A DNA stretch of 64,000 bases, taken from the NCBI RefSeq assembly GCF_003609605.1, contig NZ_MCHY01000009.1, positions 204,522 through 268,521 of the forward strand, in the 5' to 3' direction. Source of the stretch: Ammoniphilus oxalaticus. Lineage in GTDB: Bacteria > Bacillota > Bacilli > Aneurinibacillales > RAOX-1. Every line of letters starts with the position of its first letter. Position 1 is the stretch's first letter. The notes below the pieces were generated by a model. It made no database searches and was not told where the DNA came from. It worked only from the letters and a program-made list of their open reading frames with translations. A program made the position numbers and the translations under genes. Of the stretch, positions 10,587-19,572 are shown one piece after another.

Positions 10587-11675
10587 TTACCCTCCATTCT
10601 CATTCAAGTCATTTGCAACAGTTTGTAACCTCTCCCTTATCAATTCCGCGCGCCTTACATCACGCTGAGCGGGAGTTAAATCTTTACCAGAATACATCTG
10701 TAAAAATCCGGGTTGGATCAGTACCATTAGTTCATTAATTGTTTTTGAATTCAAGTCTGTAATCATTCCCGTATCGATTGCCAATCTTAAATCAGACAGC
10801 CGTTTCGCCGCCTCTTTTGATTCAATCACGCGCGCGTTAAACAAAATCCCATACGAGCGACAGAGCTTATCTTCAATACGTATTCTATTACTTTCTAATA
10901 ATGTCCTTCTTGCTGCTCTTTCGTGTTCAATAATTTGTTTTGTAACACTATAAAGGTTAGATATGATTTCTTCTTCTGAATGACCCAACGTAATCTGGTT
11001 GGAAATTTGGAATAGGTTTCCTGAAGCCTCGCTTCCTTCGCCATAAATCCCGCGCACAACCAATCCAATTTGGCTGATTGCGCTTAAAATCCGATTAATC
11101 TGTTGCGTGAGGACGAGCGCAGGCAGATGCATCATTACCGATGCCCGAATTCCTGTTCCAACGTTGGTCGGACAACTCGTTAAATAACCATGTCGTTCAT
11201 CAAATGCGTAGTCTACATATTGCTCTAGTACATCATCTATTTTATTCGCCATACTCCAAGCTTCATGCAACTGAAAGCCGGGATATAGACATTGAATTCT
11301 CAAATGGTCTTCTTCATTGATCATAATACTAACCGATTCGTTCTCACTCAAAATGACAGCCCCATGTCTTGACTCATTCGCCAGATGAGGACTAATTAAA
11401 TGTTTTTCAACAAGCACTCGTTTCTCCAATCCAGATAGATTGTTAAGAGTCAGTTGTTCAAAATGATCAAGAGAGCTGAAGTCCTCGCTTTCCATCGCTT
11501 TCGAAACAAGTTCGATGACTTCTTTCGCTTGACTCTCGGTCGATAACAACGGAAAAGGGATCTGACGTAAGTTTCTGGCGAGCCTGACACGACTGCTAAA
11601 GACAATATCAGAATCTGGACCTTCTCCGCTCATCCATTCACTGACTGCCTGTTGAATAAACCGTTGTAAAGACAT
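10587..11675 (-). CDS. mcsB: Protein-arginine kinase McsB
   Basis: Phosphorylates arginine residues, marking damaged proteins for ClpCP and inactivating the repressor CtsR. The 362-residue protein resembles the catalytic part of phosphagen kinases: [15 protein letters not shown] near residue 25 (nucleotide-binding arginines) and the loop [14 protein letters not shown] near residue 165, with the cysteine at the phosphagen-kinase active-site position. A C-terminal arginine-rich segment ([14 protein letters not shown]) ends the protein. Length is normal. It follows mcsA, its activator, by 12 bases and precedes clpC by 5. Confidence 0.97.
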   Translation of the reverse strand: MSLQRFIQQAVSEWMSGEGPDSDIVFSSRVRLARNLRQIPFPLLSTESQAKEVIELVSKAMESEDFSSLDHFEQLTLNNLSGLEKRVLVEKHLISPHLANESRHGAVILSENESVSIMINEEDHLRIQCLYPGFQLHEAWSMANKIDDVLEQYVDYAFDERHGYLTSCPTNVGTGIRASVMMHLPALVLTQQINRILSAISQIGLVVRGIYGEGSEASGNLFQISNQITLGHSEEEIISNLYSVTKQIIEHERAARRTLLESNRIRIEDKLCRSYGILFNARVIESKEAAKRLSDLRLAIDTGMITDLNSKTINELMVLIQPGFLQMYSGKDLTPAQRDVRRAELIRERLQTVANDLNENGG

Positions 11676-11687
11676 CGGTTTTCCCTC

Positions 11688-12215
11688 CTAAGGACTAGCC
11701 AATTGTTTTTCAAGATCCTTAATTTGATCTCGAATCGCGGCTGCTTGCTCAAATTCTTCTGATTCAATACTTTGCTGTAACTGTCTTTTCAAATCATTGA
11801 TTTCTTTTCGAATCCGAATGACTCCTCCTGCGCGCCGAGGAACCTTGCCGCTATGTTGCATATTACCGTGAATCCGTCGAAAGATGGGTCCTAAACGCTG
11901 CGCAAATTGCTGGTAGCAATCCACACAACCAAATCGACCGCTTTTACTAAATTGAGCGTACGTTAACCCACATGTTTCACAACGCGCAACCGTCTCCGCG
12001 GGGGGAGGATCACTCCCTGTAACAGATGGCGCAGCATCAAATTTTAACAATCCAGACAATAAGTGATGGATGGAAAAATTCGGAGAAGCGCCAGCAAACA
12101 TATCTCCTTTTTCACCCGCGCACGATTCACAAAGACGAAATTCCGTTTTCTCGCCGTTCACAATTTTTGTAAAATGGAGCGTAGCGGGTTTCTGTCCGCA
12201 TTCTTGACAGATCAT
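11688..12215 (-). CDS. mcsA: McsA, zinc-binding activator of McsB
   Basis: The 175-residue protein has two four-cysteine zinc modules: CQECG...CESC at residues 3-32 and CETCG...CVDC near residues 80-100. A C-terminal UVR motif (EFEQAAAIRDQIKDLEKQL) is predicted to be helical and to bind partners, as in UvrB/UvrC and ClpC. In B. subtilis McsA stimulates McsB kinase activity and connects the complex to stress sensing. The start codon overlaps the end of ctsR by 4 bases (ATGA), indicating translational coupling inside the operon. Confidence 0.95.
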   Translation of the reverse strand: MICQECGQKPATLHFTKIVNGEKTEFRLCESCAGEKGDMFAGASPNFSIHHLLSGLLKFDAAPSVTGSDPPPAETVARCETCGLTYAQFSKSGRFGCVDCYQQFAQRLGPIFRRIHGNMQHSGKVPRRAGGVIRIRKEINDLKRQLQQSIESEEFEQAAAIRDQIKDLEKQLASP

Positions 12216-12691
12216 GACGACTCCCCTCCTCTGTGAATGAAAATCTGAGTAATCATGGCGCGCAGCAAAGTCGCGCGTAATTGGTCACGAACTTGTAATT
12301 CAAAGGAAAGCACCTCGCGAGAAACAGCCGCTTTCATAATCCGACACTCTCTTTCTGTAATCAAGCCTTCATCAAGAAGGCGCGCAAGAATATCTTCGGC
12401 CGTTTGCTGACTAATCTGTTGTCCAATCATCTCTACGATCATATGGAACAGATCTTTTAGACTCGAAATTTCAACCCTATGAATTCGGATGTACCCGCCT
12501 CCACCGCGTTTGCTCTCAACAATATATCCCTTTTCTTTCGAAAAACGAGTGCTGATCACATAATTAATTTGCGATGGCACACATTGAAACTTCTGCGCCA
12601 ATTCACTTCTCTGAATCTCAACGAATCCGCTTCGACTTTGTTTTAGGATCGTTTTGAGGTGCTGTTCAATGATGTCTGAAATATTTCGCAA
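12212..12691 (-). CDS. ctsR: Class III heat-shock repressor CtsR
   Basis: Repressor of clp genes that binds direct heptad repeats and is heat-sensitive. The 159-residue protein has a winged helix-turn-helix (SELAQKFQCVPSQINYVIST) and the glycine-rich wing SKRGGGGYIRI near residue 60, whose glycines set the thermosensing in this family. A dimerisation part follows. Translation starts at TTG (12689-12691) after a GGGGGTG ribosome site. It is the first gene of ctsR-mcsA-mcsB-clpC, and two CtsR operators lie 30-60 bases upstream, so it represses itself. Confidence 0.96.
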   Translation of the reverse strand: MRNISDIIEQHLKTILKQSRSGFVEIQRSELAQKFQCVPSQINYVISTRFSKEKGYIVESKRGGGGYIRIHRVEISSLKDLFHMIVEMIGQQISQQTAEDILARLLDEGLITERECRIMKAAVSREVLSFELQVRDQLRATLLRAMITQIFIHRGGESS

Positions 12692-12720
12692 GGCTACACC
12701 CCCTTCATACAGCTTCTCAC

Positions 12721-12753
12721 TTTGACATCCTTTGACTTTGACTTTCTTTGACT
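12721..12753 (-). promoter_or_regulatory. Two tandem CtsR operators
   Basis: Four GTCAAA-type heptads on the minus strand: AGTCAAA at 12747-12753, AGTCAAA at 12737-12743, AGTCAAA at 12731-12737 and TGTCAAA at 12721-12727. Heptads 1-2 and 3-4 are each separated by 3 bases, fitting the CtsR consensus (A/G)GTCAAA-NAN-(A/G)GTCAAA; the first pair matches fully. The two operators share one base. They cover the expected transcription start and early leader. Confidence 0.9.
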
Positions 12754-12756
12754 ATT

Positions 12757-12785
12757 ATTATATTACCATTTTTCAATTTTCGCAA
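12757..12785 (-). promoter_or_regulatory. Sigma-A promoter of the ctsR operon
   Basis: -35 TTGCGA at 12780-12785, 17-bp spacer, -10 TATAAT at 12757-12762. The CtsR operators begin 3 bases downstream of the -10, so repressor binding would block open complex formation. The -35 lies inside the end of the preceding HAD gene. Confidence 0.8.
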
Positions 12786-13465
12786 CTCTGCGCGCCTATT
12801 TTACGTTCAATAATCGCTGCTATTTTTCTAAAATCTGTAACAATTTGATCGGCGCCAGCCAACTCCCCTTCATCAGCAAAGCCAAAAGCGCAACCGACCG
12901 TGAATAAATTGTTCATTTTGCCAGCTTGTACGTCCGAATGACGATCGCCAACCATGACCGCATCTTCAATCGAATAATCAGCGAGCAATTTTGCGACAAG
13001 CTGATCCTTTGAATCTGATAGAAATCGCCCCGCGCTATATTGATCTTTAAACCATTTAGAAATTCCAAAGTGGTCGCAAATCGCAGCAATGTAAGCCTCT
13101 AGTCCATTACTTGCGATAAACATAGGAACCCCGCGACTGTTTAACTCAGCTAACGTCTCTTTCACCCCCGGGTATAACGCCGCATTCCCCTCTTTTAAAA
13201 TATTCAACTCTTCTCGTAACATGATTTCGTCCGCCATTTCTTTTACGGAAGCGGAGCAACCTGGAAGTAACTGATCCCAAATTTCATCCAGTGTCATGCC
13301 GAACACACCCATTAGTTCCTCATCTGATGGAACCTCACCTTCAAAATAACCCTTCTTCTTTAATTGTTCAAACGTTCTTTTAAATGCGGGAACTGCGACA
13401 TCCTCCGTCTTAAATAACGTTCCGTCCATATCAAAAATAGCAGCGAAAGGGATCTTTGGGTTCAT
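12773..13465 (-). CDS. HAD-superfamily phosphatase, phosphoglycolate-phosphatase-like
   Basis: The 230-residue protein has the four HAD motifs: FDMDGTLF near residue 10 with the nucleophile and general acid Asp, FIASNG near residue 116, a lysine around 150, and VMVGDRHSDVQAG near residue 170. An alpha-helical cap follows motif I (type C1), as in phosphoglycolate phosphatase and beta-phosphoglucomutase. The substrate cannot be told from sequence. The ATG at 13465 has GAGGAGG upstream; a longer reading from 13501 lacks support. It sits between lysS and ctsR, where B. subtilis has no such gene, and is separated from lysS by a terminator. Confidence 0.8.
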   Translation of the reverse strand: MNPKIPFAAIFDMDGTLFKTEDVAVPAFKRTFEQLKKKGYFEGEVPSDEELMGVFGMTLDEIWDQLLPGCSASVKEMADEIMLREELNILKEGNAALYPGVKETLAELNSRGVPMFIASNGLEAYIAAICDHFGISKWFKDQYSAGRFLSDSKDQLVAKLLADYSIEDAVMVGDRHSDVQAGKMNNLFTVGCAFGFADEGELAGADQIVTDFRKIAAIIERKIGAQSCEN

Positions 13466-13501
13466 TCGCCAAACCTCCTCGTTATGTTCTATCTTTACCA
13501 A

Positions 13502-13540
13502 TTTTTAAAAAAGAAAACACTTTACCAATGGTAAAGTGCT
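13502..13540 (-). terminator. Rho-independent terminator after lysS
   Basis: Stem CACTTTACC/GGTAAAGTG at 13518-13538, followed on the minus strand by TTTTCTTTTTT. It separates greA-lysS from the HAD gene. Confidence 0.85.
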
Positions 13541-13582
13541 TCTTTCAATGAACAGAGATGATTCTCTCCGTTTTTCTTTTGC

Positions 13583-15124
<1,542 letters not shown>

Positions 15125-15598
15125 TTAGTTCACGTCTAATATTTCATATTGGATGACACCCGCGGGAACGCTGATATCGACAACAGCCCCTTTTGTCTTA
15201 CCAAGCAACGCTTGCCCTACGGGAGACTCATTGGAGATTTTATTATTAGCTGGATCAGATTCTACGGAACCGACGATCATATAATCGATCACATCGCCAA
15301 ACTCTAAGTCTTTTATTTTAACTGTCGCGCCAACACCTACGACTCCTTGATCGACTTCATCCTGCTTAATTAAACGAGCGTTTCTGAGCATTTTTTCTAA
15401 CGTGATAATTCGTCCTTCAATAAATGCCTGTTCGTTTTTTGCCTCTTCATATTCGGAGTTTTCGCTAAGATCTCCAAAACTAATTGCTTCTTTAATGCGT
15501 TCCGCGACTTCGCGGCGTTTCACAGATCTTAAATGTTCAAGTTCTTCCTCCAAATTTGCCAATCCTTCTGGTGTCAAAAATACCTCTTTTTCAGACAT
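15125..15598 (-). CDS. greA: Transcription elongation factor GreA
   Basis: Rescues backtracked RNA polymerase by stimulating transcript cleavage. The 157-residue protein has the N-terminal coiled coil with its acidic tip ([18 protein letters not shown] near residues 38-56, containing the catalytic D-x-x-E pair) and a C-terminal FKBP-like domain ending in [15 protein letters not shown] immediately precedes the ATG at 15598 and could also serve as start. It is the first gene after a perfect-consensus promoter and a long leader, upstream of lysS, where B. subtilis has only lysS after dusB. Confidence 0.96.
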   Translation of the reverse strand: MSEKEVFLTPEGLANLEEELEHLRSVKRREVAERIKEAISFGDLSENSEYEEAKNEQAFIEGRIITLEKMLRNARLIKQDEVDQGVVGVGATVKIKDLEFGDVIDYMIVGSVESDPANNKISNESPVGQALLGKTKGAVVDISVPAGVIQYEILDVN

Positions 15599-15769
15599 CA
15601 CACATTCCCCCGATGCTTGATAGTGCTTAAAGCTTAACTCTTAAAAATAGCGCAAAAGAGACTGCAGCCAATCCCTTGCTTAGTAGCCGCCGCAGCCGTT
15701 CATTTGTTTGTTTCTTATATAGAAAAATGGTTGTGCTAACTAATCTAAGTACAGCAGTATATCATAGGT

Positions 15770-15798
15770 ATTATATGGGAACTGAATACCTATGTCAA
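15770..15798 (-). promoter_or_regulatory. Perfect-consensus sigma-A promoter of greA-lysS
   Basis: -35 TTGACA at 15793-15798, 17-bp spacer, -10 TATAAT at 15770-15775. It overlaps the very end of dusB. The first base of RNA would be near 15763, leaving a leader of about 165 bases before greA. No known riboswitch or T-box motif was seen in that leader. Confidence 0.9.
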
Positions 15799-15802
15799 AT
15801 CA

Positions 15803-16804
15803 TTAATGAACGACCGTTTCTGCTTGTAATTGCTCTACATAACCTTCCAATAACAGCTGCAGACCACGTTTCGTATCGACCTCATTAATTTTTTGCCGCA
15901 CAGTCGCGGAGTGTTTTAATCCCTTTAAATACCAAGCTGCATGTTTGCGCATTTCTTGAATCGCAACACGTTCGCCTTTCAGATGAATCAAGCGGTCCAT
16001 ATGCAATAAACAAACATCAATTTTTTCCTTTGGCGTCGGCTCCCCAAGTAGCTCGCCATGTGTCAAAAAGTGAACCGTACGATATAACATCCATGGGTTA
16101 CCGAGCGCTCCGCGGCCAATCATTACGCCATCGCACCCGGTTAGATCCAACATACTTTTGGCGTCCTCGGGCGTAAAAACATCCCCGTTTCCGATGACCG
16201 GAATCTTTACATTCTGTTTCACGTCCCGAATCACATCCCAGTTCGCTTGCCCTTCATACATTTGAACTCTTGTTCGCCCGTGCACGGCAACAGCCGAGCC
16301 TCCCGCTCGTTCAACCGCTTTTGCGTTTTCAACAGCGTAAATATGATCCTCATCCCAACCGATTCGCATTTTTACTGTGACCGGTTTACTAACGTTTTCA
16401 ACAACGGCTGACACCATTTCTTCGATCTTGCTTGGTTGCAATAACCATTTCGCTCCCGCATCACAGCTCACAACTTTTGGAACAGGACACCCCATATTAA
16501 TATCTATAATGTCAGCATTTGTATTTTCATCGACGTATTTAGCCGCGGCCACTAGACTTTCCTTTTCTCCGCCAAATATTTGCAAACTCAACGGTTTTTC
16601 ACGTTCATCGACAAACAGCATTTTCATCGTTTTTTTATTTCCGTGTAAAACTGCTTTATCACTGACCATTTCCGCGCAAACGAGGCCTGTTCCAAATTCT
16701 TTGGCAATTAATCGGAACGCTGGATTACATACGCCGGCCATTGGCGCCAATACGACATTGTTCTTTAATTCAACATCTCCAATTTTAAATTTACTCATGC
16801 TCAT
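15803..16804 (-). CDS. dusB: tRNA-dihydrouridine synthase (DusB family)
   Basis: FMN enzyme reducing uridines in tRNA D-loops. The 333-residue protein is a TIM barrel with VVLAPMAGVCNPAFR at residues 17-31, the catalytic-cysteine segment IDINMGCPVPKV near residue 100, AVHGRTRVQMYEG near 175 and GNGDVFTPEDA near 205. Length is normal. Its ATG overlaps the TGA of the preceding HTH gene (16801-16804), showing tight coupling at the end of the folate operon. The yazB-dusB (yacF) pairing is conserved in B. subtilis. Confidence 0.95.
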   Translation of the reverse strand: MSMSKFKIGDVELKNNVVLAPMAGVCNPAFRLIAKEFGTGLVCAEMVSDKAVLHGNKKTMKMLFVDEREKPLSLQIFGGEKESLVAAAKYVDENTNADIIDINMGCPVPKVVSCDAGAKWLLQPSKIEEMVSAVVENVSKPVTVKMRIGWDEDHIYAVENAKAVERAGGSAVAVHGRTRVQMYEGQANWDVIRDVKQNVKIPVIGNGDVFTPEDAKSMLDLTGCDGVMIGRGALGNPWMLYRTVHFLTHGELLGEPTPKEKIDVCLLHMDRLIHLKGERVAIQEMRKHAAWYLKGLKHSATVRQKINEVDTKRGLQLLLEGYVEQLQAETVVH

Positions 16805-17022
16805 ATACCCTCTCGATGATCCAATTTTAATAATTCATCCATGTCGATGTTTAACAATTCGCTAATATTCTCGAGCAATTGCTCAGAAGGATCTCTCATC
16901 CCCCTCTCAACAGAGCCTAGTAAGGAGATCGAAATCCCCAACTTTTCCGCAAATTCTAGTTGTGTGTACCCTTTTAATTTTCGAAATGCCCTAATTCTGT
17001 TTCCCAGTTGATATCCTTCCAC
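16801..17022 (-). CDS. yazB: Small XRE-family helix-turn-helix protein (YazB-like)
   Basis: The 73-residue protein is almost entirely an XRE/Cro helix-turn-helix: IRAFRKLKGYTQLEFAEKLG, then ISLLGSVERGMRDPSEQLLE. Its target is unknown. It begins at GTG (17020-17022), overlapping the last 49 bases of folK in another frame, and ends in a 4-base overlap with dusB. A gene of this type in the same spot is known in B. subtilis as yazB. Because it sits inside the folate operon it might tune it, but nothing in the sequence proves that. Confidence 0.85.
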   Translation of the reverse strand: MEGYQLGNRIRAFRKLKGYTQLEFAEKLGISISLLGSVERGMRDPSEQLLENISELLNIDMDELLKLDHREGI

Positions 17023-17504
17023 TTTCGCACACCACTCTTATCGTTGACATTCTCTAACATTTCGACTGTAGTCTTTAACTCATTCCCAACCGCGATCAAC
17101 TGTGTCGGGGCAATTTCAGCAAACGGGATCATCACAAATGCCCGTTCCCGCATTCTGGGATGCGGAATCTGTAAATGCTCCTCGTCGCGTCGCTCCAAAC
17201 CATATGTCAAAATATCAATGTCGATCGTTCTTGGACCCCAGCGTATTTCGCGGACGCGTCCCAGTTCTTGTTCAATACGGAGCGCAGCAGCTAACAATTC
17301 ATCTGCAGACAATCGCGTTTTCCCGCCCGCCACACAATTTAGAAAAGAGGGCTGGTCAACCAGACCGACTGGATCTGTCTCATACACATTCGAAATTGCG
17401 TTAACCTCAACACCATCAAACTTCTGTAAACTTTCTAACGCTTGTTGTAAAAAATAAAATCGTTCACCTACGTTTGAACCTAATGAAATATAATAAGGGA
17501 CCAT
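16974..17504 (-). CDS. folK: 2-amino-4-hydroxy-6-hydroxymethyldihydropteridine pyrophosphokinase
   Basis: Transfers pyrophosphate from ATP to hydroxymethyl-dihydropterin in folate synthesis. The 176-residue protein starts YYISLGSNVGER, contains SNVYETDPVG near residue 39 and the signature RWGPRTIDIDILTYG near residue 88 with the two metal-binding aspartates, and HPRMRERAFV near residue 114. The C-terminus (about 20 residues after residue 155) is a polar extension beyond the fold, in the part that overlaps the HTH gene. It starts 2 bases after the folB stop. Confidence 0.96.
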   Translation of the reverse strand: MVPYYISLGSNVGERFYFLQQALESLQKFDGVEVNAISNVYETDPVGLVDQPSFLNCVAGGKTRLSADELLAAALRIEQELGRVREIRWGPRTIDIDILTYGLERRDEEHLQIPHPRMRERAFVMIPFAEIAPTQLIAVGNELKTTVEMLENVNDKSGVRKWKDINWETELGHFEN

Positions 17505-17506
17505 AA

Positions 17507-17866
17507 TTAACGCCCCCTGCGAATCTCAACCGCCACAGACTGATAGTGGCCAGCAATCGGCGGATCTGGTTTTGTGACACGTACAACGACTTCGTCCAAC
17601 AACGTAAACTTCGCTAGCGATCGTTGGGCAATTTGCTCGGCCACTTTTTCGACAAGTTGATAGGTTTCCTTCTCCATAACTGTTTGGCAAATTGCATAGA
17701 CTTCCGCGTAATCAATCGTATCTCCCAATTGATCAGATTGCCCCGCTGCCTTTAAATCTAGATAAAGCCTCATATCAACTACATAACGCTGTCCGAGTGT
17801 GTTTTCTTCCGGAAACACACCATGATAGCCATAAAATTTCATTTCATTAAAATAGATGATGTCCAT
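17507..17866 (-). CDS. folB: Dihydroneopterin aldolase
   Basis: Converts dihydroneopterin to hydroxymethyl-dihydropterin and glycolaldehyde. The 119-residue protein begins MDIIYFNEMKFYGYHGVFPEE with the conserved YHGV and the catalytic glutamate at residue 21 or 22, includes DTIDYAEVY near residue 49 and a catalytic lysine near residue 100 (VRVTKPDPP). Length matches the family. One base separates its ATG from the stop of folP, so the two are translationally linked. Confidence 0.96.
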   Translation of the reverse strand: MDIIYFNEMKFYGYHGVFPEENTLGQRYVVDMRLYLDLKAAGQSDQLGDTIDYAEVYAICQTVMEKETYQLVEKVAEQIAQRSLAKFTLLDEVVVRVTKPDPPIAGHYQSVAVEIRRGR

Positions 17867-17867
17867 C

Positions 17868-18677
17868 CTACGCGCCCTCCCTATTCTTGATGGTATCGAT
17901 CATCTTACAGACACGCGCCGTTTCTTTCACATCATGAACTCGCACAATCTGACATCCTTTTTGGACACCGTAACAAACGGTTGCAAGGCTGCCCTCCAAC
18001 CTTTCCTCCACTGGTAAATCCAATGTTATTCCGATAAATCCTTTTCTAGATGTCCCTAACAAAACAGGGTACCCTAACGCGACTAAACGGTCCAAATGGG
18101 CGATTGTTGTTAAATTATCTTCATAATCCTTTGCAAAACCGATCCCTGGATCTAACCAGATATACTCTTTCGCTACACCAGCCTGTTCAGCAAGCAAGAT
18201 ACTCTCTTGTAAATCAGCCTGGATGTCTTGAATTATATGGTTGTACTCCTTATTGTCCCGATTATGCATCAAAACTATCGGCTTTTTATATTTTGCGATT
18301 ACCTGCGCCATATTGGGATCCGCTTTACACCCCCAAATATCATTAACAATATCAGCGCCAGCTAGAATCGCCTGTTCAGCTACAGCAGATTTATATGTAT
18401 CGATTGAAATCGCAACATCTACCGCCTGGCGAATTGCGGAGATAATTGGAATCACTCGCTCTATCTCTTCCTCTACCGAAATGGCCTCAAACCCTGGACG
18501 CGTCGATTCACCGCCAACATCGATGATATCAGCGCCGTCTTCAACCAGCTGTTTTGCCCGTAATACAGCTTGATCGATTGAATTATACTTTCCCCCGTCT
18601 GAAAAGGAATCCGGTGTTGCGTTTACTATTCCCATGATGAGCGTTCTTTTGCCGAGTTCATTCATCAACCTTGTCAT
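17868..18677 (-). CDS. folP: Dihydropteroate synthase
   Basis: Condenses hydroxymethyl-dihydropterin pyrophosphate with p-aminobenzoate; the sulfonamide target. The protein of about 269 residues is a TIM barrel with IMGIVNATPDSFSDGGKY near its start, DVGGESTRPG near residue 55 and GTSRKGFIG near residue 215, all canonical. Of the possible ATGs (18686, 18677, 18665) the one at 18677 has GGAG at 9 bases and was chosen. The gene overlaps the end of pabC by 20 bases. Confidence 0.96.
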   Translation of the reverse strand: MTRLMNELGKRTLIMGIVNATPDSFSDGGKYNSIDQAVLRAKQLVEDGADIIDVGGESTRPGFEAISVEEEIERVIPIISAIRQAVDVAISIDTYKSAVAEQAILAGADIVNDIWGCKADPNMAQVIAKYKKPIVLMHNRDNKEYNHIIQDIQADLQESILLAEQAGVAKEYIWLDPGIGFAKDYEDNLTTIAHLDRLVALGYPVLLGTSRKGFIGITLDLPVEERLEGSLATVCYGVQKGCQIVRVHDVKETARVCKMIDTIKNREGA

Positions 18678-19524
18678 AAACAACATCTCCTTGTTCCTCT
18701 ATAGCTGATTGATAAGCCAAGATTAGTCGTTCTGTTAACGGACCGACCACCTGTACCCCATTCCCATCCAATTGATCAACGGGGACAATTTCCTGTATCG
18801 AATTCGTTAGAAAGATTTCATCCGCGTTCATTAAATGATCTAGTTTGTAAAATCCTTCCCGCAGTTCGATATTAAGACGTTGAGCGAGCTCGATCACAAA
18901 AGCCCTTGTTACGCCTGGCAACAATCCGGTAGCTTCATGTGGTGTATACAACGTTCCGTTTCGCGCAAAAAACAAATTACTAACGGTTCCCTCCACAAGG
19001 TAACCACGTTCAGAAAAAAATACTCCTTCTTCAGCGGAGAGCCCCCGTTCATATAATTCCTTTTTTGCCAACATGTTATTAGCAAACGACAATGACTTTG
19101 AGCGAAACGCCCCCTCTGCGGAGGCTCGTCTTAAATTCAAACTCGTTATCCCTTTAACAGACGGTAGATCCCCAAGCGGCTTGGCCATAATCAACCAGGT
19201 TGGCGTATGATGTTGCCCTCCCCATAATCCAAGGCCTTCTGTTCCGCCTGATAAAGTAATGCGAATATATGCGTCTTGCAAGTTATTTTCCTTTAGTGTT
19301 AGCTTGACTTCATCATAAAGCTGATAAGCCGTCTTAGCTAGCTTTATGTTATACGCATCGGCCGCCCTTACTAATCGGTCATAATGACGGTCAAATAAGA
19401 ACAATCTACCCCGATAGGCCCGAATCGTTTCAAACAATCCATAGCCATAAAGAAAGCCGTGATCAAAAACAGATATCACGGCTTGATCCTCATTTACAAT
19501 ACGTCCATTTAAAAAAACTTTCAT
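18658..19524 (-). CDS. pabC: Aminodeoxychorismate lyase (class IV PLP enzyme)
   Basis: Releases p-aminobenzoate and pyruvate from aminodeoxychorismate. The 288-residue protein is a class IV aminotransferase: FDHGFLYGYGLFETIRAY near residue 21, the PLP lysine in KSLSFANNMLAKKE near residue 140, and EGTVSNLFF near residue 175. D-amino acid and branched-chain aminotransferases share this fold, but position directly after pabB supports PabC. Two adjacent ATGs (19527 and 19524) are possible. It is 48 bases downstream of pabB, and no pabA lies between. Confidence 0.9.
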   Translation of the reverse strand: MKVFLNGRIVNEDQAVISVFDHGFLYGYGLFETIRAYRGRLFLFDRHYDRLVRAADAYNIKLAKTAYQLYDEVKLTLKENNLQDAYIRITLSGGTEGLGLWGGQHHTPTWLIMAKPLGDLPSVKGITSLNLRRASAEGAFRSKSLSFANNMLAKKELYERGLSAEEGVFFSERGYLVEGTVSNLFFARNGTLYTPHEATGLLPGVTRAFVIELAQRLNIELREGFYKLDHLMNADEIFLTNSIQEIVPVDQLDGNGVQVVGPLTERLILAYQSAIEEQGDVVYDKVDE

Positions 19525-19572
19525 CATGCAGCTCCCTTTAAGACAACAAAATTGCGAAGCGGTTAGCGATCC

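Noticed and set aside
16377..16865. 162-codon plus-strand open frame opposite dusB and the HTH gene
   Set aside because: It is antisense to two conserved genes, with no ribosome site or domain.
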